From a virus: DNA of 60,875 nt. The notes beneath the pieces are model-generated. The model worked only from the letters and a program-made list of their open reading frames with translations. It did not search any database and had not been told where the DNA came from. Location of the stretch: IMG/VR virus record IMGVR_UViG_3300043395_000730, positions 1 through 60,875 of that record. One strand, 5' to 3'. Of this stretch, positions 20,444 to 30,036 are shown piece by piece (the first letter of the stretch is position 1; each line of letters starts with the position of its first letter). The position numbers were made by a program, and so were the translations under genes.

Positions 20444-22660
20444 ATGGAGCTTTACACACTAGTTACCGATCACATACATAAGACTGCATTCATAACAAAG
20501 AACGCAAAGAAGTCTTGGACATATGGTTATCACCCCGAGTATGACATCGTGGTGATATCAAGAGATGGTACTATAGGTGAGATATATGACATCAATGGAA
20601 TAAAAATAGCTATACCTTCAGAACCAAAATCCCTATCAAAGAAAGATAACAAGTGGGTAGCAGAGGAATATCCATCCGAACTTCAGAAGATAAAGACTGT
20701 ATTTGACTGGAACAGAAAGGACAACACATTTAAATCAAAATATGTAGACTACATAGAGCAAGAGTTTGACAGAAGGGATTACGGTCATTGGTTTATAAAT
20801 AACGGTAAACCAACCTATATAACTGGAACACACTACATGTATTTACAATGGACAAAGATAGATATCGGTCTTCCAGAATTTAGGGAATCAAACAGAATAT
20901 TCTACATATACTGGGAAGCATGCAAGGCTGACAATAGATCTTTTGGTATGTGTTACCTAAAGAACAGACGTTCTGGTTTCTCGTTTATGTCTTCTGCCGA
21001 GGTGTGTAATACCGCAACATTAGCAAAAGATTCAAGGGTTGGTATACTGTCAAAGACTGGTAGTGATGCTAAGAAGATGTTTACCGATAAGGTTGTTCCT
21101 ATTGTTAGGAATTATCCTTTCTTCTTTAAACCAATACAGGACGGTATGGATAACCCGAAGACTGAACTAGCCTTTAGGGTTCCAGCAAGTAAGATCACTA
21201 GGAGAAATATGGATGAAGAAAAGACCGAAGATATTGAAGGTCTTGACACAACTATTGACTGGAAGAATACTGCTGACAACAGCTACGATGGTGAGAAATT
21301 GCTAATGCTTGTGCACGATGAAAGCGGAAAATGGGAAAAGCCTGAGAATATATTAAATAACTGGAGAGTAACAAAAACGTGTCTACGTTTAGGTGCAAGG
21401 GTTGTAGGTAAGTGTATGATGGGGTCAACATCAAACGCTCTACCAAAAGGCGGTCAGAATTTTAAGGATTTATACTATGATAGCAGTACATCCAAACGAT
21501 CAGCCAATAATCAAACAAAGAGTGGCCTGTATTCATTGTTCATTCCTATGGAGTGGAATGTTGAGGGATATATAGATGAATTTGGATGGCCAGTACTAAC
21601 GGATCCTAAAAAGGCAGTGAAAGGTATAGATGGAGAGATGATAACGCAAGGCGTTATTACTTGGTGGGAGAACGAGGTAGCTGCACTCAAGTCTGATGCT
21701 GATGCATTAAATGAGTTCTATAGACAGTACCCAAGAACTGAGTCACATGCATTTAGAGATGAATCTAAGCATTCTTTATTTAACCTAACCAAGATCTACC
21801 AACAGATAGATTACAACGACTCACTTATAAAAGAAAAGTTTTTGACAAGAGGTTATTTTCATTGGAAAAACGGAGAGAAAGACACAGAGGTAATATGGAC
21901 TCCAGATCCGAAGGGAAGGTTCATTGTATCTTGGATACCTAGTCAAGAAATGCGTAACAGAAAAATAATAAGAAATGGTAAATTTTATCCAGGTAATGAG
22001 AGCCTTGGTGCTTTTGGGTGTGACCCTTATGATATCTCTGGTGTTGTTGGTGGGGGTGGCTCTAACGGTGCTCTTCATGGCGTTACTACGTTTCATATGG
22101 AACAAAATGTGCCGTGTAACGAATTCTTTTTGGAGTACATAGCTAGACCTCAGACAGCTGAGATATTTTTCGAGGATGTTCTAATGGCATGTGTGTTTTA
22201 TGGTATGCCTATACTTGCTGAGAACAATAAGGCTAGATTGTTGTATCATTTTAAGAATAGAGGCTACAGAGCATACTCTATGAACAGGCCAGACAAACAG
22301 ATGTCAAAACTATCTAAAACTGAGATAGAGATAGGCGGTATACCTAACTCATCAGAAGATGTTCGTCAAGCACACGCCTCTGTAATCAATACATATATCG
22401 AGGAGCACGTAGGTTTTGATAATGAGGGTACTTATAGAGAGCAAGGTGTTATCGGGTCTATGTATTTCAACAGAACTTTAGAGGATTGGGCTAGGTTCAA
22501 CATAACAGACAGAACAAAACACGATGCCACGATTAGTTCTGGTTTAGCCCTTATGGCTATTAAGAGATATATGTTTATACCAGAGAGAAAAGAATCAAAA
22601 ATAAGTATTAAATTTGTAAAATACGATAATCGTGGAAGCAGAAGCGAAATAATAAAATAA
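20444..22660 (+). CDS. terL: terminase large subunit
   Basis: 738 residues, the DNA packaging motor. ATPase part: Walker A-like K-N-R-R-S-G-F-S-F near residue 175, Walker B L-L-M-L-V-H-D-E near residue 286. Nuclease part (RNase H-like): G-A-F-G-C-D-P-Y-D-I near residue 524, L-A-E-N-N-K near 590, and a late D-A-T-I-S-S-G-L-A. This variant with K-N-R-R-S-G is typical of crAss-like and related Bacteroidota podoviruses. Ends at the ATG of the portal (TAATGG overlap). Confidence 0.92.
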   Translation: MELYTLVTDHIHKTAFITKNAKKSWTYGYHPEYDIVVISRDGTIGEIYDINGIKIAIPSEPKSLSKKDNKWVAEEYPSELQKIKTVFDWNRKDNTFKSKYVDYIEQEFDRRDYGHWFINNGKPTYITGTHYMYLQWTKIDIGLPEFRESNRIFYIYWEACKADNRSFGMCYLKNRRSGFSFMSSAEVCNTATLAKDSRVGILSKTGSDAKKMFTDKVVPIVRNYPFFFKPIQDGMDNPKTELAFRVPASKITRRNMDEEKTEDIEGLDTTIDWKNTADNSYDGEKLLMLVHDESGKWEKPENILNNWRVTKTCLRLGARVVGKCMMGSTSNALPKGGQNFKDLYYDSSTSKRSANNQTKSGLYSLFIPMEWNVEGYIDEFGWPVLTDPKKAVKGIDGEMITQGVITWWENEVAALKSDADALNEFYRQYPRTESHAFRDESKHSLFNLTKIYQQIDYNDSLIKEKFLTRGYFHWKNGEKDTEVIWTPDPKGRFIVSWIPSQEMRNRKIIRNGKFYPGNESLGAFGCDPYDISGVVGGGGSNGALHGVTTFHMEQNVPCNEFFLEYIARPQTAEIFFEDVLMACVFYGMPILAENNKARLLYHFKNRGYRAYSMNRPDKQMSKLSKTEIEIGGIPNSSEDVRQAHASVINTYIEEHVGFDNEGTYREQGVIGSMYFNRTLEDWARFNITDRTKHDATISSGLALMAIKRYMFIPERKESKISIKFVKYDNRGSRSEIIK

Positions 22661-25092
22661 TGGAGAAAAAACCATCAGTTATAATTTACCCAGGTCAATT
22701 TCCCAATGCGTTGGTCCCAGATGAGGAGAAACAAACCATTGAATACGGCCTACGGGTCGGAAAGGCTATAGAGGGTGAATGGTTTAAGAGAAAAAACAAC
22801 ACATGTCGATTTTACGATCAATGGGGAGAGTATCATCGGCTGAGGTTATATGCTCGTGGTGAACAGCCAGTACAAAAATATAAAGATGAGTTAGCTATAA
22901 ATGGCGACATGTCTATGCTTAATTTAGACTGGACTCCAATTCCTATTATACCTAAGTTCGTTGATATCGTTGTTAACGGTATGAATGACAGGCTTTTTAA
23001 AATAAAGGCCGAAGCTCAAGACGTTATGTCTGCTGAAAGAAAGAGTTTGTTTCAAGATATGATAGAGGCTGATATGGTCGCTAAAGACTTCCTTGAGTTA
23101 ACAAAAGAAGAGTACGGTATAGATGCCTATAACGTAGACCCAGAAGAACTTCCACAGAACGATGAGGAGTTGTCATTGTACATGCAGATGAAATACAAGC
23201 CGTCAATAGAGATAGCCGAAGAGGTTGCTATTGATACTGTATTAAAAATGAATGACTACCTTGAGTTAAAGAGATTGTTTGACTATGACATGACAACACT
23301 TGGTGTTGGCGTTATGAGGCACACATTCTTGATTAATAATGGTGTTAAGATTGACTACGTAGATCCAGCTAACTGGATCCACAGTTATACAGAGAAGCCA
23401 GACTTCTCGGACTGTTATTATTTCGGAGAGGTTAAACAGGTACACTATACTGAGCTATTAAAAATAAATCCAAACCTAACAAAAGAAGAACTACAAGAGA
23501 TTAAGAACGCTAGTTCTGCTTGGTATGATTATTTCCCTATCATTAGACAGTATCAAGATGACGCATTTTTAAATGAAGTTGTTACACTGTTGTATTTTAA
23601 CTATAAGACTGACATGCGTTTTGTATGGAAGAAAAAATTGTTAGAAAATGGTGGCGAGAGAGTAATAAGAAAAGACGGAAACTTCAATCCTCCTATTGAG
23701 GAAGGAATGATGTTCGAAAGAGTAGAAGCTGTAAGGGACGCATGGTATGAAGGTATATTGGTAGGAGGTACCAATATATTAGTCAAATGGGAACTGATGA
23801 AGAATATGGTGCGCCCTAAGTCTGCTACGCAAAAAGCGTTGCCTAATTATGTTGCCTATGCACCTAGGATGTATAAAGGAAACATAGAATCTCTTGTGAG
23901 AAGAATGATACCTTTTGCTGATCAGATACAGCTAACACATTTAAAGTTACAGCAGGTTATGGCTCGCGTCGTTCCAGACGGTGTGTTCATAGATGCTGAC
24001 GGTATAAACGAAGTCGATCTAGGTACTGGCGCTGCTTACAATCCAGAGGATGCGTTAAAGCTATATTTCCAGACTGGTAGTGTTATCGGTAGAAGCTACA
24101 CACAAGATGGTGAGTTTAATAACGCAAGAGTTCCTATACAAGAACTAAGTTCAAACAGTGGTCAATCTAAAATGGCCGCATTGATAAATGTATATAATTA
24201 CAATCTGAACATGATCAGAGATGTGACAGGTATCAACGAGGCAAGAGATGCCTCTACCCCTAGTCCAGACGCTCTTGTTGGTGTTCAGAAACTAGCTGCA
24301 CTAAACAGCAACACAGCCACTAGACACATACTTACCGCTGGTTTAAACGTAACAAAAAGAATGGCTGAATGTATATCAATAAGAATAGCTGACATACTTG
24401 AATATGCTGACTTCGCTGAAGATTTTGCGATGCAGATAGGAAAGTACAATGTAGCTATACTTGAGGATATAAAAGATTTATATTTACACAACTTCGGTAT
24501 TTTTATTGAGCTAGCTCCAGATGAAGAAGAAAAGCAACGCCTTGAGGCAAATATTCAAATCGCACTTCAGCAACAAACCATTGATCTGGAAGATGCTATT
24601 GATATTAGAATGGTTAGCAATATTAAGTTGGCTAATGAGCTACTTAAGATGAAGAGAAAGAGAAGGATAGAACAGCAACAAAAACAAAAGGAGATGGAGT
24701 TTAGAATGCAAATGCAGTCAAACATTCAGTCTCAACAAGCTGCTGCTGAATCAAAAGCTCAACTTGTTCAGATGGAAGCTCAAGCCAAAATACAGTTACG
24801 TCAAGCAGAGATGCAATTTGCTGTACAACAGTTACAAGCAGAGGCAGATCTTAAGCGTCAGTTGATGGATCAAGAGTTCCAATACAACATGCAATTAAAA
24901 GGCATGGAGGCAGAGCAATTGAAAAAGAGAGAGGAAGATAAGGAGAAGGCTAAAGACAAACGTATTGATATACAAGCTAGCAGACAGTCTGAACTTATTA
25001 ACCAAAGAAAAAATAATTTACCACCTATGGATTTCGAATCAAACGAAGATTCATTAGATGGTTTTGATTTGGATTCATTTGAACCTAGATAA
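22660..25092 (+). CDS. portal protein with long coiled-coil tail
   Basis: 810 residues. The central part has portal-style helices and P-D-G-V-F-I-D-A-D-G-I-N-E-V plus N-M-I-R-D-V-T-G-I-N-E-A-R-D-A-S-T-P, the latter a standard portal motif (T-G-I/N-x-A-x-x-A). From about residue 667 to 775 a Gln/Glu/Lys-rich coiled coil extends the protein, then an acidic D/E/F tail. Forms the dodecameric DNA gate at the capsid vertex. The long coil is typical of crAss-like and related portals. Confidence 0.9.
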   Translation: MEKKPSVIIYPGQFPNALVPDEEKQTIEYGLRVGKAIEGEWFKRKNNTCRFYDQWGEYHRLRLYARGEQPVQKYKDELAINGDMSMLNLDWTPIPIIPKFVDIVVNGMNDRLFKIKAEAQDVMSAERKSLFQDMIEADMVAKDFLELTKEEYGIDAYNVDPEELPQNDEELSLYMQMKYKPSIEIAEEVAIDTVLKMNDYLELKRLFDYDMTTLGVGVMRHTFLINNGVKIDYVDPANWIHSYTEKPDFSDCYYFGEVKQVHYTELLKINPNLTKEELQEIKNASSAWYDYFPIIRQYQDDAFLNEVVTLLYFNYKTDMRFVWKKKLLENGGERVIRKDGNFNPPIEEGMMFERVEAVRDAWYEGILVGGTNILVKWELMKNMVRPKSATQKALPNYVAYAPRMYKGNIESLVRRMIPFADQIQLTHLKLQQVMARVVPDGVFIDADGINEVDLGTGAAYNPEDALKLYFQTGSVIGRSYTQDGEFNNARVPIQELSSNSGQSKMAALINVYNYNLNMIRDVTGINEARDASTPSPDALVGVQKLAALNSNTATRHILTAGLNVTKRMAECISIRIADILEYADFAEDFAMQIGKYNVAILEDIKDLYLHNFGIFIELAPDEEEKQRLEANIQIALQQQTIDLEDAIDIRMVSNIKLANELLKMKRKRRIEQQQKQKEMEFRMQMQSNIQSQQAAAESKAQLVQMEAQAKIQLRQAEMQFAVQQLQAEADLKRQLMDQEFQYNMQLKGMEAEQLKKREEDKEKAKDKRIDIQASRQSELINQRKNNLPPMDFESNEDSLDGFDLDSFEPR

Positions 25093-25093
25093 T

Positions 25094-25309
25094 ATGAGAA
25101 ATAGTAAAATAAAAGTAAAACCTTTTGCTTCTGGTGTATCTTCACCAGGATCTGGTTATGATATTAATGCTGGAGCATCAGCATCAAGAGGACCTTTGTC
25201 TGTATCCACTTCTATGTCTAAAGGATCTGAGTATCCTGCTGAATTTAATATTGAGGCTAGTGTATACGTACCTATAACTAAAAAGGTTAAGCATAAAACT
25301 AAATTATAG
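25094..25309 (+). CDS. small conserved protein after portal (71 aa)
   Basis: ATG at 25094 (the upstream frame extension overlaps the portal end). MRNSKIKVKPFASGVSSPGS then beta-rich A-S-A-S-R-G-P-L-S-V-S-T-S. Possibly a small virion component; unidentified. Confidence 0.6.
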   Translation: MRNSKIKVKPFASGVSSPGSGYDINAGASASRGPLSVSTSMSKGSEYPAEFNIEASVYVPITKKVKHKTKL

Positions 25310-25322
25310 CTTTTCCAAAAAA

Positions 25323-25455
25323 TGAATAGCCGCCAAAATTGGAAAAATTCATGCATTTTGGCGAATTATAAAAATATTATATATTTAATCGGATTTTAAT
25401 CGATTATCTATTGTTTGAATAGCAGCCAAAATACCAAAAAATCTTTGGTTTGGCT
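25323..25455. repeat. duplicated inverted-repeat element in intergenic region
   Basis: Two copies of TGAATAGC(C/A)GCCAAAAT at 25323-25339 and 25416-25432. Each leads into an inverted repeat: CGCCAAAA/TTTTGGCG (25331-25338 with 25356-25363) and AGCCAAA/TTTGGCT (25424-25430 with 25449-25455). No gene in 25310-25565. Could be protein-binding sites or hairpins controlling the scaffold-capsid unit; no clear T-run follows. Confidence 0.55.
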
Positions 25456-25537
25456 CCCATTAAAAGATTAATATATTAGTCATTTTGTATGTATTTATAT
25501 GTTTTTGCATAATATATTAGCTATAAAATATAATTAT

Positions 25538-25547
25538 TATCTTTGTA
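25538..25547 (+). promoter_or_regulatory. -7 promoter element for scaffold/capsid unit
   Basis: TATCTTTGTA, exact consensus, 18 nt upstream of the scaffold ATG. Confidence 0.7.
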
Positions 25548-25565
25548 AAAAATAAATTAAATAAA

Positions 25566-26651
25566 ATGGAAGGAGAATTTAAAGTAAGAGCCGTTGAATT
25601 CGAAGAGAAGTCAAAGGTTGAAATTGAAGAGCAACTATTAAAGGAGCACGAGGATAAGTTAAAAGAAGAGCAAACTGGAACGCCAGAACAAACTTCTACA
25701 GAACCAACTCCTACTCCAGAGATTGATGATAACATCGTTCTTTCACATATTAAGACAAGGTACAACAAAGAGATCAGCTCTTTGGATGATTTATTCGAAC
25801 AGAGAAATCAGAACGAAGAACTTCCAGAAGATGTAGCTGCATTTCTTAAGTACAAAAAAGAGACTGGAAGAAACATCGATGACTTTATTAAATTAAATAA
25901 AGACTATTCGAATGTTGATCCAGACACGCTACTTTTTGAGTTCTATAAAGAACAAAACCCAGACCTAGATCCAGATGATGTTAAATTTGAGATAGGTCTT
26001 AAGTTTGGTTACGATGAGGACCTTGATGACGAAAAAGAAATCAAGCAAAAAAAATTAGCGTTTAAAAAAGAACTTACTAAAGCTAAGAAACATTTCGATG
26101 AGCAGAAGGAGCAATATAAAATGCCGCTTGAGTCAAGGGCTACATTTGTCCCAGATGAAGAAAAGGAATCATACGAAAGCTTTAAGAGTTATAGAGAAAC
26201 CGCTTCTAAACATGAGGAGGAGCAAGCGAAACGGTCGAAGTTTTTTGCTGACAAAACTTCTGAATTGTTTTCTGATAAATTCGAAGGTTTCGGATTCAAT
26301 ATCGATGAAAGCAATAAGATGGTATATAAACCAGCAGATGCTAATACCCTTATTAAGGAACAGTCAAACATTATGGACTTTATATCAAAGTTTTTAAATG
26401 AAGATGGTTACCTTAAGGACGCTGAGGCCTTTCATAAAGCTATAGCAGTGGCAAACAACCCAGACAAATTTGCTAAGTACTTTTATGAAAAAGGAAAAGC
26501 AGAGGCTGTAGGTGATATTGCTAAAGAGTCTAAAAATATTGATATGACTCGAACGGCACCGACACCGACACCAAAACAGGGTACACAGGTCAGAGTTATA
26601 GATGAAGAACGCGGTAATAGATTAATTATTAGAAAACCGTTTAAAAACTAA
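25566..26651 (+). CDS. capsid scaffold-type protein
   Basis: 361 residues, acidic and helical (MEGEFKVRAVEFEEKSKVEI), with a Thr/Pro-rich linker (about 38-55) and long charged helices. Sits immediately ahead of the major capsid protein, the usual place for scaffold. C-terminal segment after about 300 is basic (R-V-I-D-E-E-R-G-N-R-L-I-I-R-K-P-F-K-N), a common MCP-interaction tail. Assignment rests on composition and position, not on a recognised domain. Confidence 0.75.
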   Translation: MEGEFKVRAVEFEEKSKVEIEEQLLKEHEDKLKEEQTGTPEQTSTEPTPTPEIDDNIVLSHIKTRYNKEISSLDDLFEQRNQNEELPEDVAAFLKYKKETGRNIDDFIKLNKDYSNVDPDTLLFEFYKEQNPDLDPDDVKFEIGLKFGYDEDLDDEKEIKQKKLAFKKELTKAKKHFDEQKEQYKMPLESRATFVPDEEKESYESFKSYRETASKHEEEQAKRSKFFADKTSELFSDKFEGFGFNIDESNKMVYKPADANTLIKEQSNIMDFISKFLNEDGYLKDAEAFHKAIAVANNPDKFAKYFYEKGKAEAVGDIAKESKNIDMTRTAPTPTPKQGTQVRVIDEERGNRLIIRKPFKN

Positions 26652-26656
26652 AAAAA

Positions 26657-28084
26657 ATGGCTGGTACATTACAAGCGAGTCCTGGTGTAGCAATTACACC
26701 TAGCTCAGTGAAGGCTACGTTGCCTTCAAACTACATTACAAACTTTGATTTCTTGAATCAGTATCTTCCTGATACTTACGAGCAAGAATTCGAGCGTTAT
26801 GGAAACCGATCTATCGCATCTTTCTTGCGTATGGTTGGTGCTGAACTTCCTTCAAACTCTGACTTGATTAAGTGGGCAGAGCAAGGACGTTTGCATACTA
26901 AATACACTGGATTAACATTTGGTGCTATTTCTTCTGGAACTCAAGTTTTCACATTGCCTTCTGGTAGCTGTAACTTTAGAGTAAACCAAACAGTATTCCT
27001 ATCTTCACAGCAAGTTTCAGCTGAGTCAGCAAAAGCTATCATTACTAATGTTACAACTTCTACTTTTACTGTAGCTTACTATGATAATGCTTTTAATTCT
27101 ACTTCACCTTTTAGTGGTTCAACAACAGCTGTAACAGCATTTGTTTACGGTTCTGAATTTGCTAAAGGAACAAGTGGAATGGCTGGATCATTGGAAGCTC
27201 AAGATTTATTCTTTGACGTTAAACCAATCATCATCAAAGACAACTACACTGTATCTGGTTCTGATATGGCTCAAGTTGGATGGGTTGAAGTTACTACTGA
27301 GAATGGTGCTACAGGTTATTTGTGGTACATGAAATCAGAGCATGAAACTCGTTTACGTTTCGAAGATTACCTTGAAATGGCAATGGTAGAAGGTGTTCCT
27401 GCTGAGTCTACTTCTGGTGCGGCTTCTTGGACAGGATTAATTCCTACTCCAGTTGTAGCTCCAGCAACTACTGGTTCTGCTGGTACAAAAGGATTGTTCT
27501 ACGAAATCGAAGACAGAGGAAATGTATGGGCTGGTGGTAATCCATCTGCATTGTCTGATTTTGATACTATCGTGCAACGTCTTGACAAGCAAGGAGCTAT
27601 CGCTGAGAACGTATTGTTCTTAAACCGTCAATTCTCTTTCGATATCGACGATATGTTGGCTGCACAAAACTCTTACGGAGTTGGTGGTACATCTTACGGA
27701 TTGTTCGATAACAGCGAAGATATGGCGTTAAACCTTGGATTCACTGGATTCAGAAGAGGTTATGAGTTCTACAAGACTGACTGGAAATACCTTAACGATG
27801 CTACTCTTCGTGGTGGTTTAGTTGGTGGTGCAGTTAACGGAGTTCTTGTTCCTGCTGGTACAATGAGTGTATACGATCAAGTTCTTGGTAAAAATGCTCG
27901 TCGTCCGTTCTTACACGTTCGATACAGAGCTTCTGAAACTGAGAATCGTCGTTACAAGACTTGGATGACTGGTAGTGCAGGTGGTGCAGCTACAAGCGAC
28001 CTAGATGCAATGCAAGTTAACTTCTTGTCTGAAAGAGCACTTTGTACTCTTGGAGCTAACAACTTCTTTATCTTCAAAGGATAA
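26657..28084 (+). CDS. major capsid protein
   Basis: 475 residues, HK97-fold type by context and composition. Contains Y-L-P-D-T-Y-E-Q-E-F-E-R-Y-G-N-R-S-I-A-S-F-L-R and a late H-V-R-Y-R-A-S-E-T-E-N-R-R-Y-K-T-W, strings matching major capsid proteins of crAss-like and related Bacteroidota phages as I know them. Bounded by its own terminator downstream, consistent with high expression. Confidence 0.88.
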   Translation: MAGTLQASPGVAITPSSVKATLPSNYITNFDFLNQYLPDTYEQEFERYGNRSIASFLRMVGAELPSNSDLIKWAEQGRLHTKYTGLTFGAISSGTQVFTLPSGSCNFRVNQTVFLSSQQVSAESAKAIITNVTTSTFTVAYYDNAFNSTSPFSGSTTAVTAFVYGSEFAKGTSGMAGSLEAQDLFFDVKPIIIKDNYTVSGSDMAQVGWVEVTTENGATGYLWYMKSEHETRLRFEDYLEMAMVEGVPAESTSGAASWTGLIPTPVVAPATTGSAGTKGLFYEIEDRGNVWAGGNPSALSDFDTIVQRLDKQGAIAENVLFLNRQFSFDIDDMLAAQNSYGVGGTSYGLFDNSEDMALNLGFTGFRRGYEFYKTDWKYLNDATLRGGLVGGAVNGVLVPAGTMSVYDQVLGKNARRPFLHVRYRASETENRRYKTWMTGSAGGAATSDLDAMQVNFLSERALCTLGANNFFIFKG

Positions 28085-28094
28085 GAATAACTAC

Positions 28095-28129
28095 AGAGAG
28101 GGGTGTTAGTGCCCCTCTCTATTTTTTTT
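28095..28129 (+). terminator. rho-independent terminator after capsid gene
   Basis: Nine-pair stem AGAGAGGGG/CCCCTCTCT with an 8-nt loop, followed by A and eight T. Confidence 0.92.
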
Positions 28130-28151
28130 GAAACAATTTAAATTATATACA

Positions 28152-28916
28152 ATGGAAACAAAAATCAAACTAGCAAAGCTAGAGTCGAAAGACAGAACTT
28201 ATTTATTAAAAAGTAATGGAGCCCCATTAACTTATTTTTTACCATCAAAAGATACTCCACGTAGGAGATTACTTCATTTTGATGAAGAAACCAACACAAA
28301 TCACCCATTAAGATACGCAAGAAACTCAAACACACCATTTCAAGAGGATCAAGATCAAAATGTAATTCTTGAGCCAGTAGTGTTTGAAGATGGTGTTTTA
28401 ATAGTTCCAAAAACAAATCCAGTACTACAATTATTCTTACATTACCATCCAGGTAATGGTACTGAGTTTTATGAATTTGACAATGAGAAAGACGCTCAAC
28501 AAGACGTTAAAGATATTAATATGGAGATCGATGCGTTGTTGCTTGCAAGAGAGCTTGACATTACAAGTTTAGAAGCAATTGCTCGATTAGTATTAGGTAA
28601 GGACGTATCTACTATGACTTCTTCTGAAATCAAAAGAGATATGTTGTTATTTGCTAAAAGATATCCATCCGACTTCTTAGACGCAGCAGACGATCCAATG
28701 TTAAAGATAAATAACATTGCATCAAGAGCTATATCTGACGGATATTTAACATTTAGAGGAGGTAAAGACATTCATTACAACTTAAAAGAAAATAAGAAGA
28801 GATTATTAAGCGTTCCATATGGTGAAAACCATATATACGTATTAGCTTCTTACTTACAATCTGAAGAGGGTATGGAACTGTATAAATTCCTTGAAGATAA
28901 AATGTCAGAAAAATAG
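28152..28916 (+). CDS. conserved protein downstream of MCP (254 aa)
   Basis: ATG at 28152 (METKIKLAKLESKDRTYLLK) chosen because the upstream start lies in the terminator tail. Contains L-L-H-F-D-E-E-T-N-T-N-H-P-L-R-Y-A-R-N-x-N-T-P-F and V-F-E-D-G-V-L-I-V-P-K, a conserved pattern right after the capsid gene in Bacteroidota podoviruses. Helical C-terminal half. Perhaps a head-completion or vertex protein; function not known. Confidence 0.7.
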   Translation: METKIKLAKLESKDRTYLLKSNGAPLTYFLPSKDTPRRRLLHFDEETNTNHPLRYARNSNTPFQEDQDQNVILEPVVFEDGVLIVPKTNPVLQLFLHYHPGNGTEFYEFDNEKDAQQDVKDINMEIDALLLARELDITSLEAIARLVLGKDVSTMTSSEIKRDMLLFAKRYPSDFLDAADDPMLKINNIASRAISDGYLTFRGGKDIHYNLKENKKRLLSVPYGENHIYVLASYLQSEEGMELYKFLEDKMSEK

Positions 28917-28926
28917 TATATTTGTA
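28917..28926 (+). promoter_or_regulatory. -7 promoter element (TATATTTGTA)
   Basis: Exact consensus directly after the stop of the previous gene, 25 nt before the ATG at 28952. Confidence 0.7.
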
Positions 28927-28951
28927 CTGTTAATATTTAAAACGTTTTAAA

Positions 28952-29272
28952 ATGAACAGAAAGTTTTTACAATTTACGATCGGAGCAGCTAACGCACTTC
29001 CAAAGGCTTTGATTTCAGCTAATGCTGAATATCTAATTACTATGCCTTCTACATCAACATTAGTGTTGACTATTTTAGGTGGTGTTGCTACTGCTGATGT
29101 TATCACCATTACATTTACTACTGCTGATGCTACTTATGCATCTCACTATGCAGTTGTTAATGCTTTGGCTAATGCTAATAGTGCATCTTCTAATCCAGAT
29201 GCTATTATTGTTCCAGCATTGCCTTTGGTTGGTGCTACACAGCAACTGATTACGTCTGTAGCTATTGCATAA
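28952..29272 (+). CDS. small virion-type protein (106 aa)
   Basis: MNRKFLQFTIGAANALPKAL, low-complexity Ala/Thr/Val beta sequence with I-T-I-T-F-T-T-A-D-A-T-Y. Own promoter and terminator imply strong separate expression, as for a capsid decoration protein (inference). Confidence 0.65.
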   Translation: MNRKFLQFTIGAANALPKALISANAEYLITMPSTSTLVLTILGGVATADVITITFTTADATYASHYAVVNALANANSASSNPDAIIVPALPLVGATQQLITSVAIA

Positions 29273-29296
29273 CAAGACGTTACTCCTACTAGAAAG

Positions 29297-29320
29297 GGCA
29301 CTCAAAAGAGTGCCTTTTTT
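29297..29320 (+). terminator. rho-independent terminator
   Basis: Seven-pair stem GGCACTC/GAGTGCC with loop AAAA, followed by T6 and then TATTTA. Confidence 0.92.
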
Positions 29321-29324
29321 TATT

Positions 29325-29334
29325 TATCTTTGTA
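29325..29334 (+). promoter_or_regulatory. -7 promoter element (TATCTTTGTA), near-leaderless
   Basis: Exact consensus ending 3 nt before the ATG at 29338 and right after a terminator; transcripts may start at or within the start codon. Confidence 0.65.
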
Positions 29335-29337
29335 AAT

Positions 29338-30033
29338 ATGATAAACGAAGTTAGAAATACCGTTCTGTCTATATTAAGTAAAGACAATCGAGGATACATA
29401 ACGCCATTTGAGTTCAACCTGTATGCAAAGCAAGCACAGCTTGAGATATTTACAAACTACATGGAACAGTATTCAGATGCGTTCTTAAAGAGTATTGCTA
29501 GAGGATACGGTGAAGGATATTCAGATGTTCCTAAAAATATAGCTGAGTCACTTGACATATTTTACACGTCAGCAAACTTAACTGGAACTCTAAATGTCTT
29601 TACTGCTCCATCTGACTATTATTTCTTAGAGAAAATTGTTTACAATAACACAGAAGTAGAGAAAGTGTCACATAGGAAGATATTAAACCTATTGGCTTCT
29701 AATCTAACATCGCCTAGTGTTTCTTACCCAGTATACACATTCTCTGGTTCTGATATCACTGTATACCCTAACACAATAATATCTGGCGTAACAGCTCATT
29801 ATTTAAGACTGCCGTTAGACCCAAAGTGGACATATGTAGCTATGGCTGCTGGAGATTCAGATCCATTGTTTAATCCATCTGCTGGTGACTATCAAGATTT
29901 TGAGTTGCCAGGAGAGGAGTTTCCATTGTTGGTTGTTAAGATATTAGCGTACTGTGGTGTAAGTATAAGAGAGAATGATGTCGTACAGATAGCAAAAGCG
30001 CAAGAAATGCAAGACATTCAACAAAACCAATAA
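29338..30033 (+). CDS. connector / ring protein 1-like
   Basis: 231 residues (MINEVRNTVLSILSKDNRGY). N-terminal helical part with G-Y-I-T-P-x-E-F-N-L-Y-A-K-Q-A-Q-x-E-I-F, then a beta middle with Y-P-V-Y-T-F-S-G-S-D-I-T-V-Y-P and Y-L-R-L-P-L-D-P-K-W-T-Y. These are strings of the ring/head-tail adaptor proteins of crAss-like phages. Expected to sit between portal and tail. Confidence 0.8.
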   Translation: MINEVRNTVLSILSKDNRGYITPFEFNLYAKQAQLEIFTNYMEQYSDAFLKSIARGYGEGYSDVPKNIAESLDIFYTSANLTGTLNVFTAPSDYYFLEKIVYNNTEVEKVSHRKILNLLASNLTSPSVSYPVYTFSGSDITVYPNTIISGVTAHYLRLPLDPKWTYVAMAAGDSDPLFNPSAGDYQDFELPGEEFPLLVVKILAYCGVSIRENDVVQIAKAQEMQDIQQNQ

Positions 30034-30036
30034 CAG

